Source: Mucilaginibacter sp. OK283
GTDB lineage: Bacteria; Bacteroidota; Bacteroidia; Sphingobacteriales; Sphingobacteriaceae
Assembly: GCF_900110415.1 (NCBI RefSeq)
Contig: NZ_FODR01000009.1
Location: forward strand, 186,001 to 250,000
Length of the DNA: 64,000 nucleotides
Direction: 5' to 3'
The notes below the pieces were generated by a model. That model searched no databases, was not told the DNA's origin, and saw only the letters and a list, made by a program, of their open reading frames with translations. This document shows positions 31,986-41,003 of the stretch, piece by piece. Position numbers and translations under genes: made by a program. The stretch's first letter is position 1; every line of letters starts with the position of its first letter.

Positions 31986-33590
31986 TTACTTCTGTGCAGT
32001 AATGCCTTCCAGGCTAAAGGATGCCAGTAAATTTACGTTAGGATCAACCATTATTTTAGCGTCACCAGTAGTCACCGGCACTTTAAGCCCGGTTTCTTTA
32101 TTTTTAATATTCATGGTGTAGGGCTTGCCGTTAACCGTAAGCTCCAACGGGAACTCGTAAAGCGATGCCTGTTTTTGTGTTACCGATATTTCGACAACAG
32201 AACTATTTGCGCGTTGCATCCATGTTATCTTTAAATCGGGGTGACCGGCTGTTCGTAACCATTGTTTAAAAAATAGTTTTAGGTTTTGGCTGCTGGCTTT
32301 TTCCATCACTGCGCATAGGTCGGCAGTGTTCGCGTTGCGGCCGTTATACATGGTGTAATAATTACTTACGCCTTTCCAAAATATAACATCCCCCAGCTTG
32401 CGTCTAAGCATATGCAGTACCCAGCCGCCCTTTTGGTAACTGTTGGCGTTTAGCAATTGCATGTACTTGTTTTTTACAGCGGTATCAACAACGGGGCTCA
32501 GCCTTTTCTTTTCAAAATCAATAACGGTTTGCCTATCCTCAATTAGCCGCTTTTTTAAGGTATCGGCCCCATATTTATTCTCCAGGTATAGGTTGGTCAT
32601 GTAGGTGGCAAAACCTTCGCTTAACCATAAGTGGGCAAAGTTTTTTTCGCTTGCGCCATCACCAAACCATTGGTGGGCTATTTCGTGCGCCATTAACTCC
32701 TCGATGCCTTTGCTGGTAACCGACTCTTCAAAGTAAAATATCGCGCTTGCATTTTCCATCCCGCCAAATATCGTTTTCGATTGTACGTTGGCCAGTTTCT
32801 CGTAACTGTAAGGGCCAACTTTTTTGATGAAAAACGGCAGTATATCTTTGGCAATAGCATAGTTTTTAAAACCGGCCTCCTTGTTTTCGGGAAACACATA
32901 GGAATAAACCGGGATACCGCTTACATCGCCGGGATGGTCAATGGCAAATTCGGCAACGCCAATAACCATTACTTTGGTAGGCAGCACCACGTTTTCCTGC
33001 CAATGGGTAAGTTTTAAGTGATTATCCAGGGCTTTCTCTTCCAGTTGTAAACCGTTGGCCACCACCTGGTAATGATCGGGCGCGGTTACTTCAAAGTCAA
33101 CGGTAGCTTTATCTGCCGGGTCGTCAACGCAGGGGAGCCAATTATGGGCCCTATTTGGCCAGTTATCGCCAAAAAAAGTACGGTGGCCAAAGTTGTTGGT
33201 TGATATGATCAGGCCATCGGCAGGTACACCTTCGTAGCTAATTACAAAATTATGCCTGCTGGGGGCTTTTACCAGTGTGTATATTTTAACAGCATCGCTA
33301 TCCTGTTCAAATTTAAGGCCTTTACCATTCTCGGTTACTGCTGATACCGTCATCCCTTTGCCACCTGCATTCTTTTTTGCCAGGTTCAGGTTAAATGAAG
33401 CAGCATCCTTTATAAATTTTATGGCTACGGTGGCTTCGCCTTTTATATTATTGTTATCGTCATTAAGCTGTAACGCAAAATTGTAGTGCTGCACATCAAT
33501 AGCCGAGCCGGGAACCTGGGCATGGGCAGATAACGTAAAAAAGGCAAAAGCTGCAGGAAATAGTTTTTTATAGTAGAGGATTGAACGCAT
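31986..33590 (-). CDS. M1-family metallopeptidase
   Basis: Secreted zinc aminopeptidase of 534 residues. The ATG at 33590 (MRSILYYKKLFPAAFAFFTL...) begins a good signal peptide ending AHA-Q; the frame upstream to 33632 is unnecessary. The exopeptidase motif appears as FGGMENASAIFYFE (GAMEN-like), and the zinc site is HEIAHQWFGDG with the distal Glu in LWLSEGFATYM. The N-terminal domain (~25-210) is the usual beta saddle with HNWLPCVDDPADKATVDFEV. The C-terminal part is short compared with large M1 enzymes. It probably trims peptides in the periplasm. Confidence 0.88.
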   Translation of the reverse strand: MRSILYYKKLFPAAFAFFTLSAHAQVPGSAIDVQHYNFALQLNDDNNNIKGEATVAIKFIKDAASFNLNLAKKNAGGKGMTVSAVTENGKGLKFEQDSDAVKIYTLVKAPSRHNFVISYEGVPADGLIISTNNFGHRTFFGDNWPNRAHNWLPCVDDPADKATVDFEVTAPDHYQVVANGLQLEEKALDNHLKLTHWQENVVLPTKVMVIGVAEFAIDHPGDVSGIPVYSYVFPENKEAGFKNYAIAKDILPFFIKKVGPYSYEKLANVQSKTIFGGMENASAIFYFEESVTSKGIEELMAHEIAHQWFGDGASEKNFAHLWLSEGFATYMTNLYLENKYGADTLKKRLIEDRQTVIDFEKKRLSPVVDTAVKNKYMQLLNANSYQKGGWVLHMLRRKLGDVIFWKGVSNYYTMYNGRNANTADLCAVMEKASSQNLKLFFKQWLRTAGHPDLKITWMQRANSSVVEISVTQKQASLYEFPLELTVNGKPYTMNIKNKETGLKVPVTTGDAKIMVDPNVNLLASFSLEGITAQK

Positions 33591-33678
33591 ACAAAACGGT
33601 TTAAATGCGAAGTTTATAAAAAACCATAGCATTTAAACCATGTGTTAATATTTTTACGCGAGAAAAAACGCAATTATA

Positions 33679-34620
33679 TTAAAAAGTTACGCTGGCACCC
33701 GCCGAAAATAAAAAGTAAAGCCCATTTTTTGATGTATTACTCACATAATCAACCTGGTTAAATGGTTTTATGAGGTATGGTGTAAAAACTATCTGCACTT
33801 TGTTTATAACATAGGTAACCGGCATCGACCCGCTAAAGGCAAGCAACTGATATTTCCTTACTTCCTTTTGATTTTCCTGGGTTACGGTTTGGGTGATGAT
33901 AGTTTGCTTAGGCTGATTTGGAAACAATATGTTAATAGGCGTTTGTTTCTGCGGAGTTTCTACCGACCGGGTTACCTGCGACTCGGTGTAGTAGGTTTGG
34001 TAAAACGATTGTGTACCGGCATATAGCGATGCGGTTGGCGTAAGCTTAAGGCCATTTAATTTCGTGGCACCGGTTTTAACTGCAAATATCTCCTTAGATA
34101 GTTCGGCAGTATTGATGATATCGTTTTTGTTGTTTTTGTCAAAGCGGTAACTACCGCCAATGCTCAGTTTTACAATATTATCGGGGTTGGCGTACAATGA
34201 ACCATCAATGGTGGCATTAAAAGACGAGAGGATGATAGGGCTGCTGCCGGTAATAAAAAACTTAGTGGCCGATATGGTGCCGCCGTAATACTTTTTACTA
34301 TCAAACCCAAAAACATATCCGGGAGTTATACTTAATCCTTCGGCGCCCGATTTTGATCCGTTAAGATCAAAGTAGCCTATTGCACTTAAGAAAAATCCGT
34401 GTTTGCTTACCAGGGTAAGCGTTGGCAGTAATAATGGCACGCTGCTATCGTCGCGACGGCCGGCGTACGTTAAGTTGGAAATATATTGGAGTCCGGCATT
34501 TACAAACAACTCCTTTACCTGCGGCTTTTTAGATGCCGTATCGGTAACGGTTCGCTGTGCAAATGAGACTGTACCGCTGCCCATAATAATAAGCAGCACG
34601 ATAAGTTTATATTTTTTCAT
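33679..34620 (-). CDS. Outer-membrane protein, hypothetical
   Basis: Protein of 313 residues with a signal peptide (MKKYKLIVLLIIMGSGTVSFA) and a series of beta strands (LFVNAGLQYISNLTYAGRRD, FFLSAIGYFDLNG, GTISATKFFITGSSPIILSS, LYFLFSAGASVTF at the end). The last residue is an aromatic Phe, as in barrel proteins assembled by BAM. A Gln/Asn/Pro-rich loop (RSVETPQKQTPINILFPNQP) lies near residue 230. No function can be assigned. The next gene upstream starts close by, but the stop of the M1 gene is downstream on the same strand. Confidence 0.6.
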   Translation of the reverse strand: MKKYKLIVLLIIMGSGTVSFAQRTVTDTASKKPQVKELFVNAGLQYISNLTYAGRRDDSSVPLLLPTLTLVSKHGFFLSAIGYFDLNGSKSGAEGLSITPGYVFGFDSKKYYGGTISATKFFITGSSPIILSSFNATIDGSLYANPDNIVKLSIGGSYRFDKNNKNDIINTAELSKEIFAVKTGATKLNGLKLTPTASLYAGTQSFYQTYYTESQVTRSVETPQKQTPINILFPNQPKQTIITQTVTQENQKEVRKYQLLAFSGSMPVTYVINKVQIVFTPYLIKPFNQVDYVSNTSKNGLYFLFSAGASVTF

Positions 34621-34658
34621 AAAGGATTTGATGTGCTTAGCGTATGTTTTAAATCAAC

Positions 34659-34682
34659 AAAAGGGCCGTTAACGGCCCTTTT
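34659..34682 (-). terminator. Perfect palindromic terminator
   Basis: AAAAGGGCCGTT / AACGGCCCTTTT is a 24-base perfect palindrome located 26 bases after the stop of the Ala/Ser-rich gene, with a T-run on the exit side. Confidence 0.8.
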
Positions 34683-34708
34683 GCTAATGATATTATTATA
34701 ATTTGATG

Positions 34709-35479
34709 TTATTGTTTAGCAGCGCTTACTTTAGTTGAGCTGCTGCCCGAAGCGCTAACAGTAGCGCTTTTTTTACCTGCTTTTACCGTGGTTGCAGATG
34801 AGCCACTGTGTGATAAGCTTGCTTTGGTACTTTTTGTAGTTGTAGCTGCACTACCAGAACTGCTTACGCTTCCTTTGCTGCTAATACTTACGTTTTTCCT
34901 GGCAGCTATTGCTTTTTTGCTTGCTGCAGAAGCAGCATTAACCGAGGCATTTTTAGCTGCTGCGGCTTTAGCTGCAACGTTATTTGCTTTAGCGCTAACA
35001 TCTGCTGAGGCATTGTTTGCGGCATCTTTTGATGCTGTAACTGCGCTACCTGCGGCTGTTGCGGCTTTATCTGCCGATGCTGAACCACTTACACTACCCG
35101 AACCTGCAAGGCTTGCTGCAGCGTCGGTTTTGTTAACTGCTGCATCGGCATTTGTTACGGCGGCAGCGTTAGCTGTTCCGCTTACGTTGGCAGCCTGGTT
35201 TGCAGTTGCCTGCGATTGTGCGGCGGCCGCGTTAGTTGCTGCCTGAGTTTGGGCTGCGGTACGGGCGGCAGCGCTTTGGGCCTGTGCGGCGGCCTGGTTG
35301 CTGATATTGGTAGTTGTAGCTGCGGCTTTTTGAGCCACAGTAGCAGCATTCACAGATGGTAATGCAGTTTGGGTAACAATTTTTGTTGCCGTTGCTGCAC
35401 CTACGTTAACCTGTGCAATACCGGATTTTGCTGCGAATAAAGCTGCTGTAAATAATACTGATTTAACTAAAGTTTTCAT
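34709..35479 (-). CDS. Ala/Ser/Thr-rich secreted low-complexity protein
   Basis: Protein of 256 residues with a clear signal peptide (MKTLVKSVLFTAALFAAKSG then IAQ). The mature chain has almost no large hydrophobic residues: residues 30-190 are dominated by Ala, Gln, Asn, Asp and Thr in short degenerate repeats (AAAQAQSAAARTAAQTQAAT). Residues 190-256 shift to Ser, Gly, Lys and Thr (SISSKGSVSSSGSAATTTKS). An extended, possibly helical or disordered surface polypeptide is likely. The antisense frames are open only because of the GCx-rich codons. It has a dedicated strong terminator. Not recognised as any known family. Confidence 0.65.
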   Translation of the reverse strand: MKTLVKSVLFTAALFAAKSGIAQVNVGAATATKIVTQTALPSVNAATVAQKAAATTTNISNQAAAQAQSAAARTAAQTQAATNAAAAQSQATANQAANVSGTANAAAVTNADAAVNKTDAAASLAGSGSVSGSASADKAATAAGSAVTASKDAANNASADVSAKANNVAAKAAAAKNASVNAASAASKKAIAARKNVSISSKGSVSSSGSAATTTKSTKASLSHSGSSATTVKAGKKSATVSASGSSSTKVSAAKQ

Positions 35480-35702
35480 TTTATCTATCTATTAAGTTTA
35501 TGTTGCATGCCGGGTTATTAAACCGGTATCATGACATTACATAGACAAATGATATGCCATTGGAAAAATAAAGCCAGAATAATAGGAAATTTGAACTGTT
35601 TTTGTATAGAATAGCAGACAAAAGACAACAAAAGCTTGCCGAAAAATAAAAAAAAGCAGACAGTTTGCCGGGCATTAAAAGCAATGCCCTAAAGCAAAAA
35701 AA

Positions 35703-35723
35703 GCCCCGGTAAATATCCGGGGC
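35703..35723 (-). terminator. Terminator of ffh
   Basis: GCCCCGG (35703-35709) / CCGGGGC (35717-35723), seven-base loop, followed on the minus strand by TTTTTTTGC. Confidence 0.85.
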
Positions 35724-35766
35724 CTAAGTGTATTTTTTAAATATGCGCTATAAAAAGCCGGCAAAC

Positions 35767-37095
35767 TTACATTTTGGGCATCCGGCGCATCATGCTGGCC
35801 ATGGCGGCGGGGTTGCTCATTTGCTTCATTACCTTTTTCATATCGTCAAACTGTTTCATTAGCCGGTTTACTTCGGTTAAATCAGTTCCGGAACCTTTGG
35901 CTATCCGGTTACGGCGGCTTTGGTTAATAGTTTCGGGGTTCGATTTTTCGAATGGTGTCATGGATTGGATGATGGCCTCGATAGCTTTAAAAGCATTATC
36001 ATCAACTTCAACATCCTTCATCATTTTGCCTACGCCGGGAATCATGCCCATCAGATCCTTCATGTTACCCATTTTTTTGATCTGCTGTATCTGGCTGTAA
36101 AAATCGTTAAAATCAAATTTGTTTTTGCGGATCTTCTTTTGCAGCTCGGCAGCTTCCTTCTCGTCAAACTGCTGCTGGGCGCGCTCAACCAGAGAGACAA
36201 CGTCACCCATGCCCAGGATACGGGATGCCATACGATCGGGGTGGAAAACATCAAGCGCTTCCATTTTTTCGCCGGTACCTATAAACTTAATCGGCTTATT
36301 TACAACCGATTTAATAGATAAGGCTGCACCACCGCGGGTATCACCATCAAGCTTGGTTAATACTACCCCGGTAAAATCAAGCCTGTCGTTAAACACTTTA
36401 GCGGTGTTTACGGCATCCTGGCCGGTCATAGAGTCAACCACAAATAATATCTCATGTGGTTTTACTGCGCTTTTTACCTGCTCAATTTCCACCATCATGG
36501 CTTCGTCAATAGCCAGGCGGCCGGCGGTATCAATAATCACTATATTATGGCCATTTTGTTTGGCCAAAGCAATACCCTCCAGCGCAATGGCAACAGGATC
36601 TTTCGATTCGCGGTTTGAATATACCGGTACGCCTATTTGCTGGCCTAATACTTCCAGCTGATCAATAGCCGCTGGGCGGTAAATATCATCGGCAACCAGT
36701 AAGGGCTTTTTGTTTTTTTGCGTTTTAAGATAATTGGCCAGCTTGCCGGTAAAAGTTGTTTTACCCGCACCGTTTAAACCTGCAATCAGGATAATGGTTG
36801 GCGATGCCTTTATTTCCAGCTCGGCTGTGGTACCGCCCATAAGCGCGGTAAGCTCATCGTTCATGAGCTTGGTAAGCAACTGGCCTGGCGATATGGCTGT
36901 TAATACATTATTACCCAGTGCTTTTTGCCTTACATCGTCAGTGAATGCTTTGGCGGTTTTATAGTTTACGTCGGCATCCAGAAGGGCCTTGCGGATCTCC
37001 TTCATGGTTTCGGCCACGTTTATCTCAGTAATAGTTCCTTGCCCCTTCAGTACCTTAAAGGCCCTGTCGAGTTTATCCGAAAGATTTTCAAACAT
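35767..37095 (-). CDS. ffh: Signal recognition particle protein Ffh
   Basis: GTPase of the signal recognition particle, 442 residues. The N domain (1-85) is followed by the G domain with GLNGAGKTTFTGKLANYL (G1), DDIYRPAAIDQL, IDTAGRLAIDE, TKLDGDTRGGAALS and GTGEKMEALDVFHPDRMASR. The methionine-rich M domain for signal-peptide and 4.5S RNA binding covers residues ~300-442 (MKDLMGMIPGVGKMMKDVEV, INQSRRNRIAKGSG). The end MASMMRRMPKM is typical. Its role is co-translational delivery of membrane proteins to FtsY/SecYEG. The 4.5S RNA gene was not found nearby. Confidence 0.95.
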   Translation of the reverse strand: MFENLSDKLDRAFKVLKGQGTITEINVAETMKEIRKALLDADVNYKTAKAFTDDVRQKALGNNVLTAISPGQLLTKLMNDELTALMGGTTAELEIKASPTIILIAGLNGAGKTTFTGKLANYLKTQKNKKPLLVADDIYRPAAIDQLEVLGQQIGVPVYSNRESKDPVAIALEGIALAKQNGHNIVIIDTAGRLAIDEAMMVEIEQVKSAVKPHEILFVVDSMTGQDAVNTAKVFNDRLDFTGVVLTKLDGDTRGGAALSIKSVVNKPIKFIGTGEKMEALDVFHPDRMASRILGMGDVVSLVERAQQQFDEKEAAELQKKIRKNKFDFNDFYSQIQQIKKMGNMKDLMGMIPGVGKMMKDVEVDDNAFKAIEAIIQSMTPFEKSNPETINQSRRNRIAKGSGTDLTEVNRLMKQFDDMKKVMKQMSNPAAMASMMRRMPKM

Positions 37096-37472
37096 TGTAA
37101 TATCCCAGTTTTGAGGTTACAAAGGTATGATTTTGAAAGTTAATTTTAAGACAGATGTATATGCCGTTTTTGGTGCGGCAAAATCGGCCCAAAAACAAAG
37201 TCCGGTTTTTTTTTAAATGTTTTGCTACCGGTTTTTTCAAGAGGCCCTTTAACGCTGTTTTTGCAATATTTAATGCAAAAAAACGCGAAAAATCACAAAA
37301 ATTGCATGATTTGATTCAAATAAGCTGTAAGAAACTTCAAAAAAATACAACTTTTATACAATTGCTTTTTAATGGCATGCTGCCGGAGGAGCGTGAGCTT
37401 TTTTGAGAAAAAAAGACCGAAATAAAGTCAAAAAAAACAAATCTGCAGCTACCCAATTTTTACCAATGACCA
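37096..37472. other. 377-base gap between ffh and the DUF3078 gene
   Basis: AT-rich and rich in A-runs. An 83-codon plus-strand frame (37155-37406) exists but its composition (many Phe, Lys, Asn from poly-A/T) does not look coding. It probably holds the ffh promoter; no further structure was recognised. Confidence 0.5.
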
Positions 37473-38495
37473 TTAAGGGAACCTGTACAACATTCCCAGC
37501 GCCAGGCCTTCTGTAGCCTGGGCATCTTTTGAGGTATGCTGATCATATAACAGCGTACCATTAATGGTAACGTTGATTAAACGGTTTACCCGGGCCGATA
37601 ACACGGCATCAACACGGTGGGTAACATATTTAAGCGACTGGCCATACGGGATAAACAATGCATAACGTGTGTTCAGGTGGATATTTTTCATGATATCCTT
37701 ATCAAATAGGGCTACCATTTGAAATGCTAAATCGTTTTTTACGGTTTTGTTGGTATCAACGCCGTAGTTATCTGTTTGAAAGCGTCGTACACTTTTATCT
37801 AAAACAAAAGTTTGCCTTGCGGTACCCGTACCTAAACGCAAATCAAAATAGGGGGCTGGCTTATACTCCAAACCCAACGATTCGGTTAAATAGCCGGGCG
37901 CCATAAAATTCGAGATCTGCTGAGCATCAAAACGACCGTTGCCCTGGTCTACATAGTTAAATCCTTTGTCAAACTGCGACTCAAACGTTAGCGCGCCGAA
38001 CAGGTACCAGTGCTTAGATAATTGCGAGGCTACCTTATTATCAAAGTAAATCCTGTCGTTGGTTTTACGTTTGCCCTGGCCTTTATTTTTGGCTACGCCA
38101 TAAGTAAGGTTAAGCTCAGATACATAGCTGAAAGGCGCGTTGTTATACTCGGTGTGGTATACAAAGTTTGTACCCAGGGCCACCGAATTTACACCTCCGG
38201 CGCTATAGTTGCTGGTAAAAGCCGACTGACTGAAGTTGAGCCCGAACGCTACCGCTTTTTTCCAATGGATAACTTTATAGTCAAGCATGGTAACCGGGAT
38301 TTGCTCGCGCTGGATCTGGATGGGCCTCACCCGTGTTGGGATTGAATTTGGGCGCGGGCTCACACGCAACCTGTTAACCACGGCGGTATCAATTTTAACG
38401 GTGTCCTTTTTCAGCGAATCGGTTTGCTGGGCAATTGCCGATGTGCTGCAGGCTATCGATGCTAATAAAAGCAGGGCAAGTCTGATTTTTAACAT
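37473..38495 (-). CDS. DUF3078 outer-membrane protein
   Basis: Protein of 340 residues from the ATG at 38495 (MLKIRLALLLLASIACSTSA, signal peptide ending IAQ). A polar stretch with repeated RVRPIQ/REQ follows. The DUF3078 core has WKKAVAFGLNFSQSAFTSNY, SAGGVNSVALGTNFVYHTEY and LSKHWYLFGALTFESQFDKG. It ends LALGMLYRFP, an outer-membrane barrel-like terminus. Family members are common in Bacteroidota and have no proven role. The upstream frame to 38513 adds only MLYFAF and was not used. Confidence 0.8.
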   Translation of the reverse strand: MLKIRLALLLLASIACSTSAIAQQTDSLKKDTVKIDTAVVNRLRVSPRPNSIPTRVRPIQIQREQIPVTMLDYKVIHWKKAVAFGLNFSQSAFTSNYSAGGVNSVALGTNFVYHTEYNNAPFSYVSELNLTYGVAKNKGQGKRKTNDRIYFDNKVASQLSKHWYLFGALTFESQFDKGFNYVDQGNGRFDAQQISNFMAPGYLTESLGLEYKPAPYFDLRLGTGTARQTFVLDKSVRRFQTDNYGVDTNKTVKNDLAFQMVALFDKDIMKNIHLNTRYALFIPYGQSLKYVTHRVDAVLSARVNRLINVTINGTLLYDQHTSKDAQATEGLALGMLYRFP

Positions 38496-38537
38496 AAAAG
38501 CAAAATAAAGCAAAAAAGTTTAAAGAAGTATCAAGTA

Positions 38538-38604
38538 GTTAGTATCAAGTAGCAAGATTTTGACCCGTGATTTTTTTGCAGCTATCTTACTACTTGATAC
38601 TAAC
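38538..38604. repeat. 15-bp inverted repeat in a direct-repeat-rich gap
   Basis: GTTAGTATCAAGTAG (38538-38552) and CTACTTGATACTAAC (38590-38604) are exact reverse complements. The whole stretch 38524-38666 is built from TATCAAGTA/TACTTGATA-like units, probably an intergenic repeat; its fold may also separate the divergent genes. Confidence 0.6.
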
Positions 38605-38721
38605 GACTTGATACTGCTATTGCTATTGCAACAATCTTGATACTTACTACTTGCTACTTGCTACTAAATCAACGGTTAACTTTTTCAGGCAAATTCCTAC
38701 ATTTGCCAAAACTAAAAGTTG

Positions 38722-39672
38722 ATGACTGAAAAAATTTTAGTGATCGGTGCCAATGGTCAAATTGGTACCGAATTGGTTATGGCATTACGCGGCATTCACG
38801 GTGCCGAAAATGTAATCGCCTCCGATATTAACGATCCTACCTACGCCATCCGCAACAGCGGCCCCTTCGAAATTGTAAATGTGCTTGATAAGCATAACCT
38901 GCACCACATATTTGATAAACATCGCCCAACCCAGGTTTACCTGCTGGCTGCTATCCTATCTGCCGTAGGCGAAAAAAAGCCAAAAATGGCCTGGGATTTA
39001 AACATGACCGGCCTTATCCATGTGCTTGATTTTGCTGTAGAGTTTAAAACGGCCAAGGTTTTCTGGCCAAGCTCTATCGCCGTTTTCGGCCCGCACTCGC
39101 CGCAGTATAATACGCCGCAGTATTGCGTAATGGACCCCAACACGGTATATGGCTTTAGCAAACTGGCTGGCGAGCGCTGGTGCGAATATTATTTTGAAAA
39201 ATATGGTGTTGATGTACGCAGCATCCGTTACCCCGGCCTTATCGGCTGGAAAGCCTCGCCCGGCGGCGGCACCACCGACTACGCGGTGCACATATTTCAC
39301 GAGGCATTAAAGAATGGTAAGTACCAAAGCTTCCTTTCGGCAGATACCGCGCTGCCGATGATGTATATGGAAGATGCCATCAGGGCTACCATTAGTTTGA
39401 TGGATGCACCGGCAGAGCAAATTAAAATCCGCTCGTCGTACAACCTGGCCGGCATCAGCTTTACACCAACGCAACTGGCCGAAGAAATTAAAAAACATAT
39501 CCCGGCCTTCCAGATTAGCTATACAGATACCGACCCGCGCCAGGCCATTGCCGATAGCTGGCCCAAATCAATTGACGACAGCAGCGCGCAGCAAGACTGG
39601 GGCTGGAAGCTGGAATACGACCTGCCCAAAATGACCGCCGATATGCTGGAGAATTTGAAACGGGTACTTTAG
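38722..39672 (+). CDS. tdh: L-threonine 3-dehydrogenase, NAD-epimerase type
   Basis: NAD-dependent enzyme of 316 residues that oxidises L-threonine to 2-amino-3-ketobutyrate, in the short-chain (extended SDR) form known from Flavobacterium rather than the zinc form. Motifs: cofactor loop VIGANGQIGTELVMAL (residues ~7-22), acidic residue for the NAD ribose in IASDIND, serine region FWPSSIAVFGPHSP, catalytic YGFSKLAGE, and the signature RYPGLIGWKASPGGGTTDYA with VHIFHEAL. The ATG at 38722 is used; the TTG at 38719 is not. The product is normally cleaved by a 2-amino-3-ketobutyrate CoA ligase, which is not in the window. Confidence 0.92.
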   Translation: MTEKILVIGANGQIGTELVMALRGIHGAENVIASDINDPTYAIRNSGPFEIVNVLDKHNLHHIFDKHRPTQVYLLAAILSAVGEKKPKMAWDLNMTGLIHVLDFAVEFKTAKVFWPSSIAVFGPHSPQYNTPQYCVMDPNTVYGFSKLAGERWCEYYFEKYGVDVRSIRYPGLIGWKASPGGGTTDYAVHIFHEALKNGKYQSFLSADTALPMMYMEDAIRATISLMDAPAEQIKIRSSYNLAGISFTPTQLAEEIKKHIPAFQISYTDTDPRQAIADSWPKSIDDSSAQQDWGWKLEYDLPKMTADMLENLKRVL

Positions 39673-39772
39673 GAAGGTGAAAGGTAAAAGGCGAAAGGTT
39701 AAAGGTTTTCCTTTCTTGTACTTCAGGTATCCCTGATGCCTTTAAATTAAGGTTGATTTAAATATCGAACAC

Positions 39773-39822
39773 CGAATGTCCAATATCGAATAATGAATAA
39801 AAAAAATCGATTTGGACATTCG
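39773..39822. repeat. 11-bp inverted repeat in an intergenic repeat block
   Basis: CGAATGTCCAA (39773-39783) and TTGGACATTCG (39812-39822) lie in a stretch with several AATATCGA/TCGATATT units (39761-39840). It resembles the repeat-rich gap at 38.5 kb. Confidence 0.5.
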
Positions 39823-39861
39823 ATATTCGTCATCGATATTTATTTGCTTGTTTTCTTACGA

Positions 39862-40038
39862 TCACTCAAGCTCCGGCAATGCTTTTAAGTAATTAAAATT
39901 CAACTCCCACGAGCGGATCAAAGCAATCACATATTTACCGGCTTTATTTTTTTTGAAATACCTGTTCTGGCAATCTAACCAAGCACAGGCCTGTCGCAAA
40001 TTTGGTTGCAAATTGTCGTTTCCTGCCCTGCTCAATAT
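39862..40038 (-). pseudogene. Possible remnant of a coding sequence
   Basis: The minus strand between a stop before 40038 and TGA at 39862-39864 reads about 58 codons without ATG at a sensible place. They end AGKYVIALIRSWELNFNYLK followed by ALPELE. The composition is protein-like, with the balance of a C-terminal domain such as a transposase tail, but no family was recognised. It may be the 3' remnant of a deleted gene. It lies in the 481-base gap between tdh and the AHSA1-like gene; apart from this and the repeat block, nothing else is seen there. Confidence 0.3.
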
Positions 40039-40153
40039 CTTTTTTTACCTGCATTTTTGTTAAACAAATAACAACAAACGGTGGAGCAGCTACCACTTGC
40101 AAAAACGGGCGATCCGAAAAGCCAAACGAGTAGGAATATAAAAAAACGATTTT

Positions 40154-40603
40154 ATGTCAGACAACAAAGTTTCATTGCACAGAGTTATTAAGGCTTCGCC
40201 TGAAAAGGTATATCGTGCCTTTACCGAGGCTACGGCGATTGCTTCATGGCTGCCGCCTTACGGTTTTCTTTGTACCGTACACGAAATGGACGTTCGGGTA
40301 GGTGGTACTTTTAAAATGTCATTTCATAATTTTACAACAGGTAACGGCCATTCATTTGGTGGCGAATATTTGGATGTGAAACCCAATGAGTTCCTGAAAT
40401 ATACCGACAAATTTGATGACCCCAACATGCCGGGCGTAATGACCACCTCTGTTTGGCTTCAAAAAACAATGGTAGGTACCGAACTAAAAGTACTGCAGGA
40501 AGGAATACCTCCGATGATACCCGCCGAAATGTGTTACCTGGGCTGGCAGGAATCGCTGGAGAAACTCATTAAACTGGTAGAACCTAATATACCAGATGCC
40601 TGA
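40154..40603 (+). CDS. AHSA1/SRPBCC-domain protein
   Basis: Protein of 149 residues with the START-like AHSA1 fold: HRVIKASPEKVYRAFTEATA at the start (split around residue 10), WLPPYGFLCTVHEMDVRVGG, GGEYLDVKPNEFLKYTDKFD, and the C-terminal helix PAEMCYLGWQESLEKLIKLV. Such proteins bind hydrophobic ligands or act on small molecules; the exact role is unknown. It stands alone, not in an operon. Confidence 0.85.
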   Translation: MSDNKVSLHRVIKASPEKVYRAFTEATAIASWLPPYGFLCTVHEMDVRVGGTFKMSFHNFTTGNGHSFGGEYLDVKPNEFLKYTDKFDDPNMPGVMTTSVWLQKTMVGTELKVLQEGIPPMIPAEMCYLGWQESLEKLIKLVEPNIPDA

Positions 40604-41003
40604 TTAAGGCAAGCTCGCATCTCTTTTGGTGAATATCAGCTGTGGTAAAATGTAAATGCCAGAAAAAGCATTCATTGCCCGATAATCACTTTTGTGGATT
40701 GGCGTTTGGATATCCATGCCATTGCTGAAGTTATCTCAATAGGTCAATAGGTGCTTGGAAGAAAAAAAGCGCAGGGTGTGTGCGATTCCTTCCCTGGGGA
40801 AGGAAGAGGTAGGGGTTAAATCAGGCGTTCAAGTCGCTTTGCAACTCGGCGCTCGTATAAACCCCTCCCTGCCTTTGCGCTCAAACTTAGCCGCACCTCC
40901 TGTTGGGAGGAAACTAAAAAGCCGTCCCGGCACCTATGGAATTATCCAACACCGACACGGGCTTTATTGGCTGTGCCTCCATATTCAAAAACACCCGCTA
41001 CAA
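40604..41003. other. 400-base gap before the second TonB-type receptor gene
   Basis: Contains a CCTTCCC/GGGAAGG-containing segment and an ACCCCTCCCTGCC block at 40780-40880 of the kind spread through Sphingobacteriaceae intergenic DNA. A GCCGTCCCGG segment at ~40920 may belong to a terminator of the receptor gene (minus strand). The open frame at 40755-41069 overlaps the receptor gene and is not credible. Confidence 0.4.

Noticed and set aside
34788..35246. 152-codon plus-strand frame rich in Ala and Leu
   Set aside because: Mirror of the Ala/Ser-rich gene; a GC-codon artefact.
36119..36661. 180-codon plus-strand frame
   Set aside because: Antisense to ffh, a certain gene.
37155..37406. 83-codon plus-strand frame between ffh and the DUF3078 gene
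   Set aside because: Composition is dominated by Phe, Lys and Asn from A/T runs and no family features are visible.
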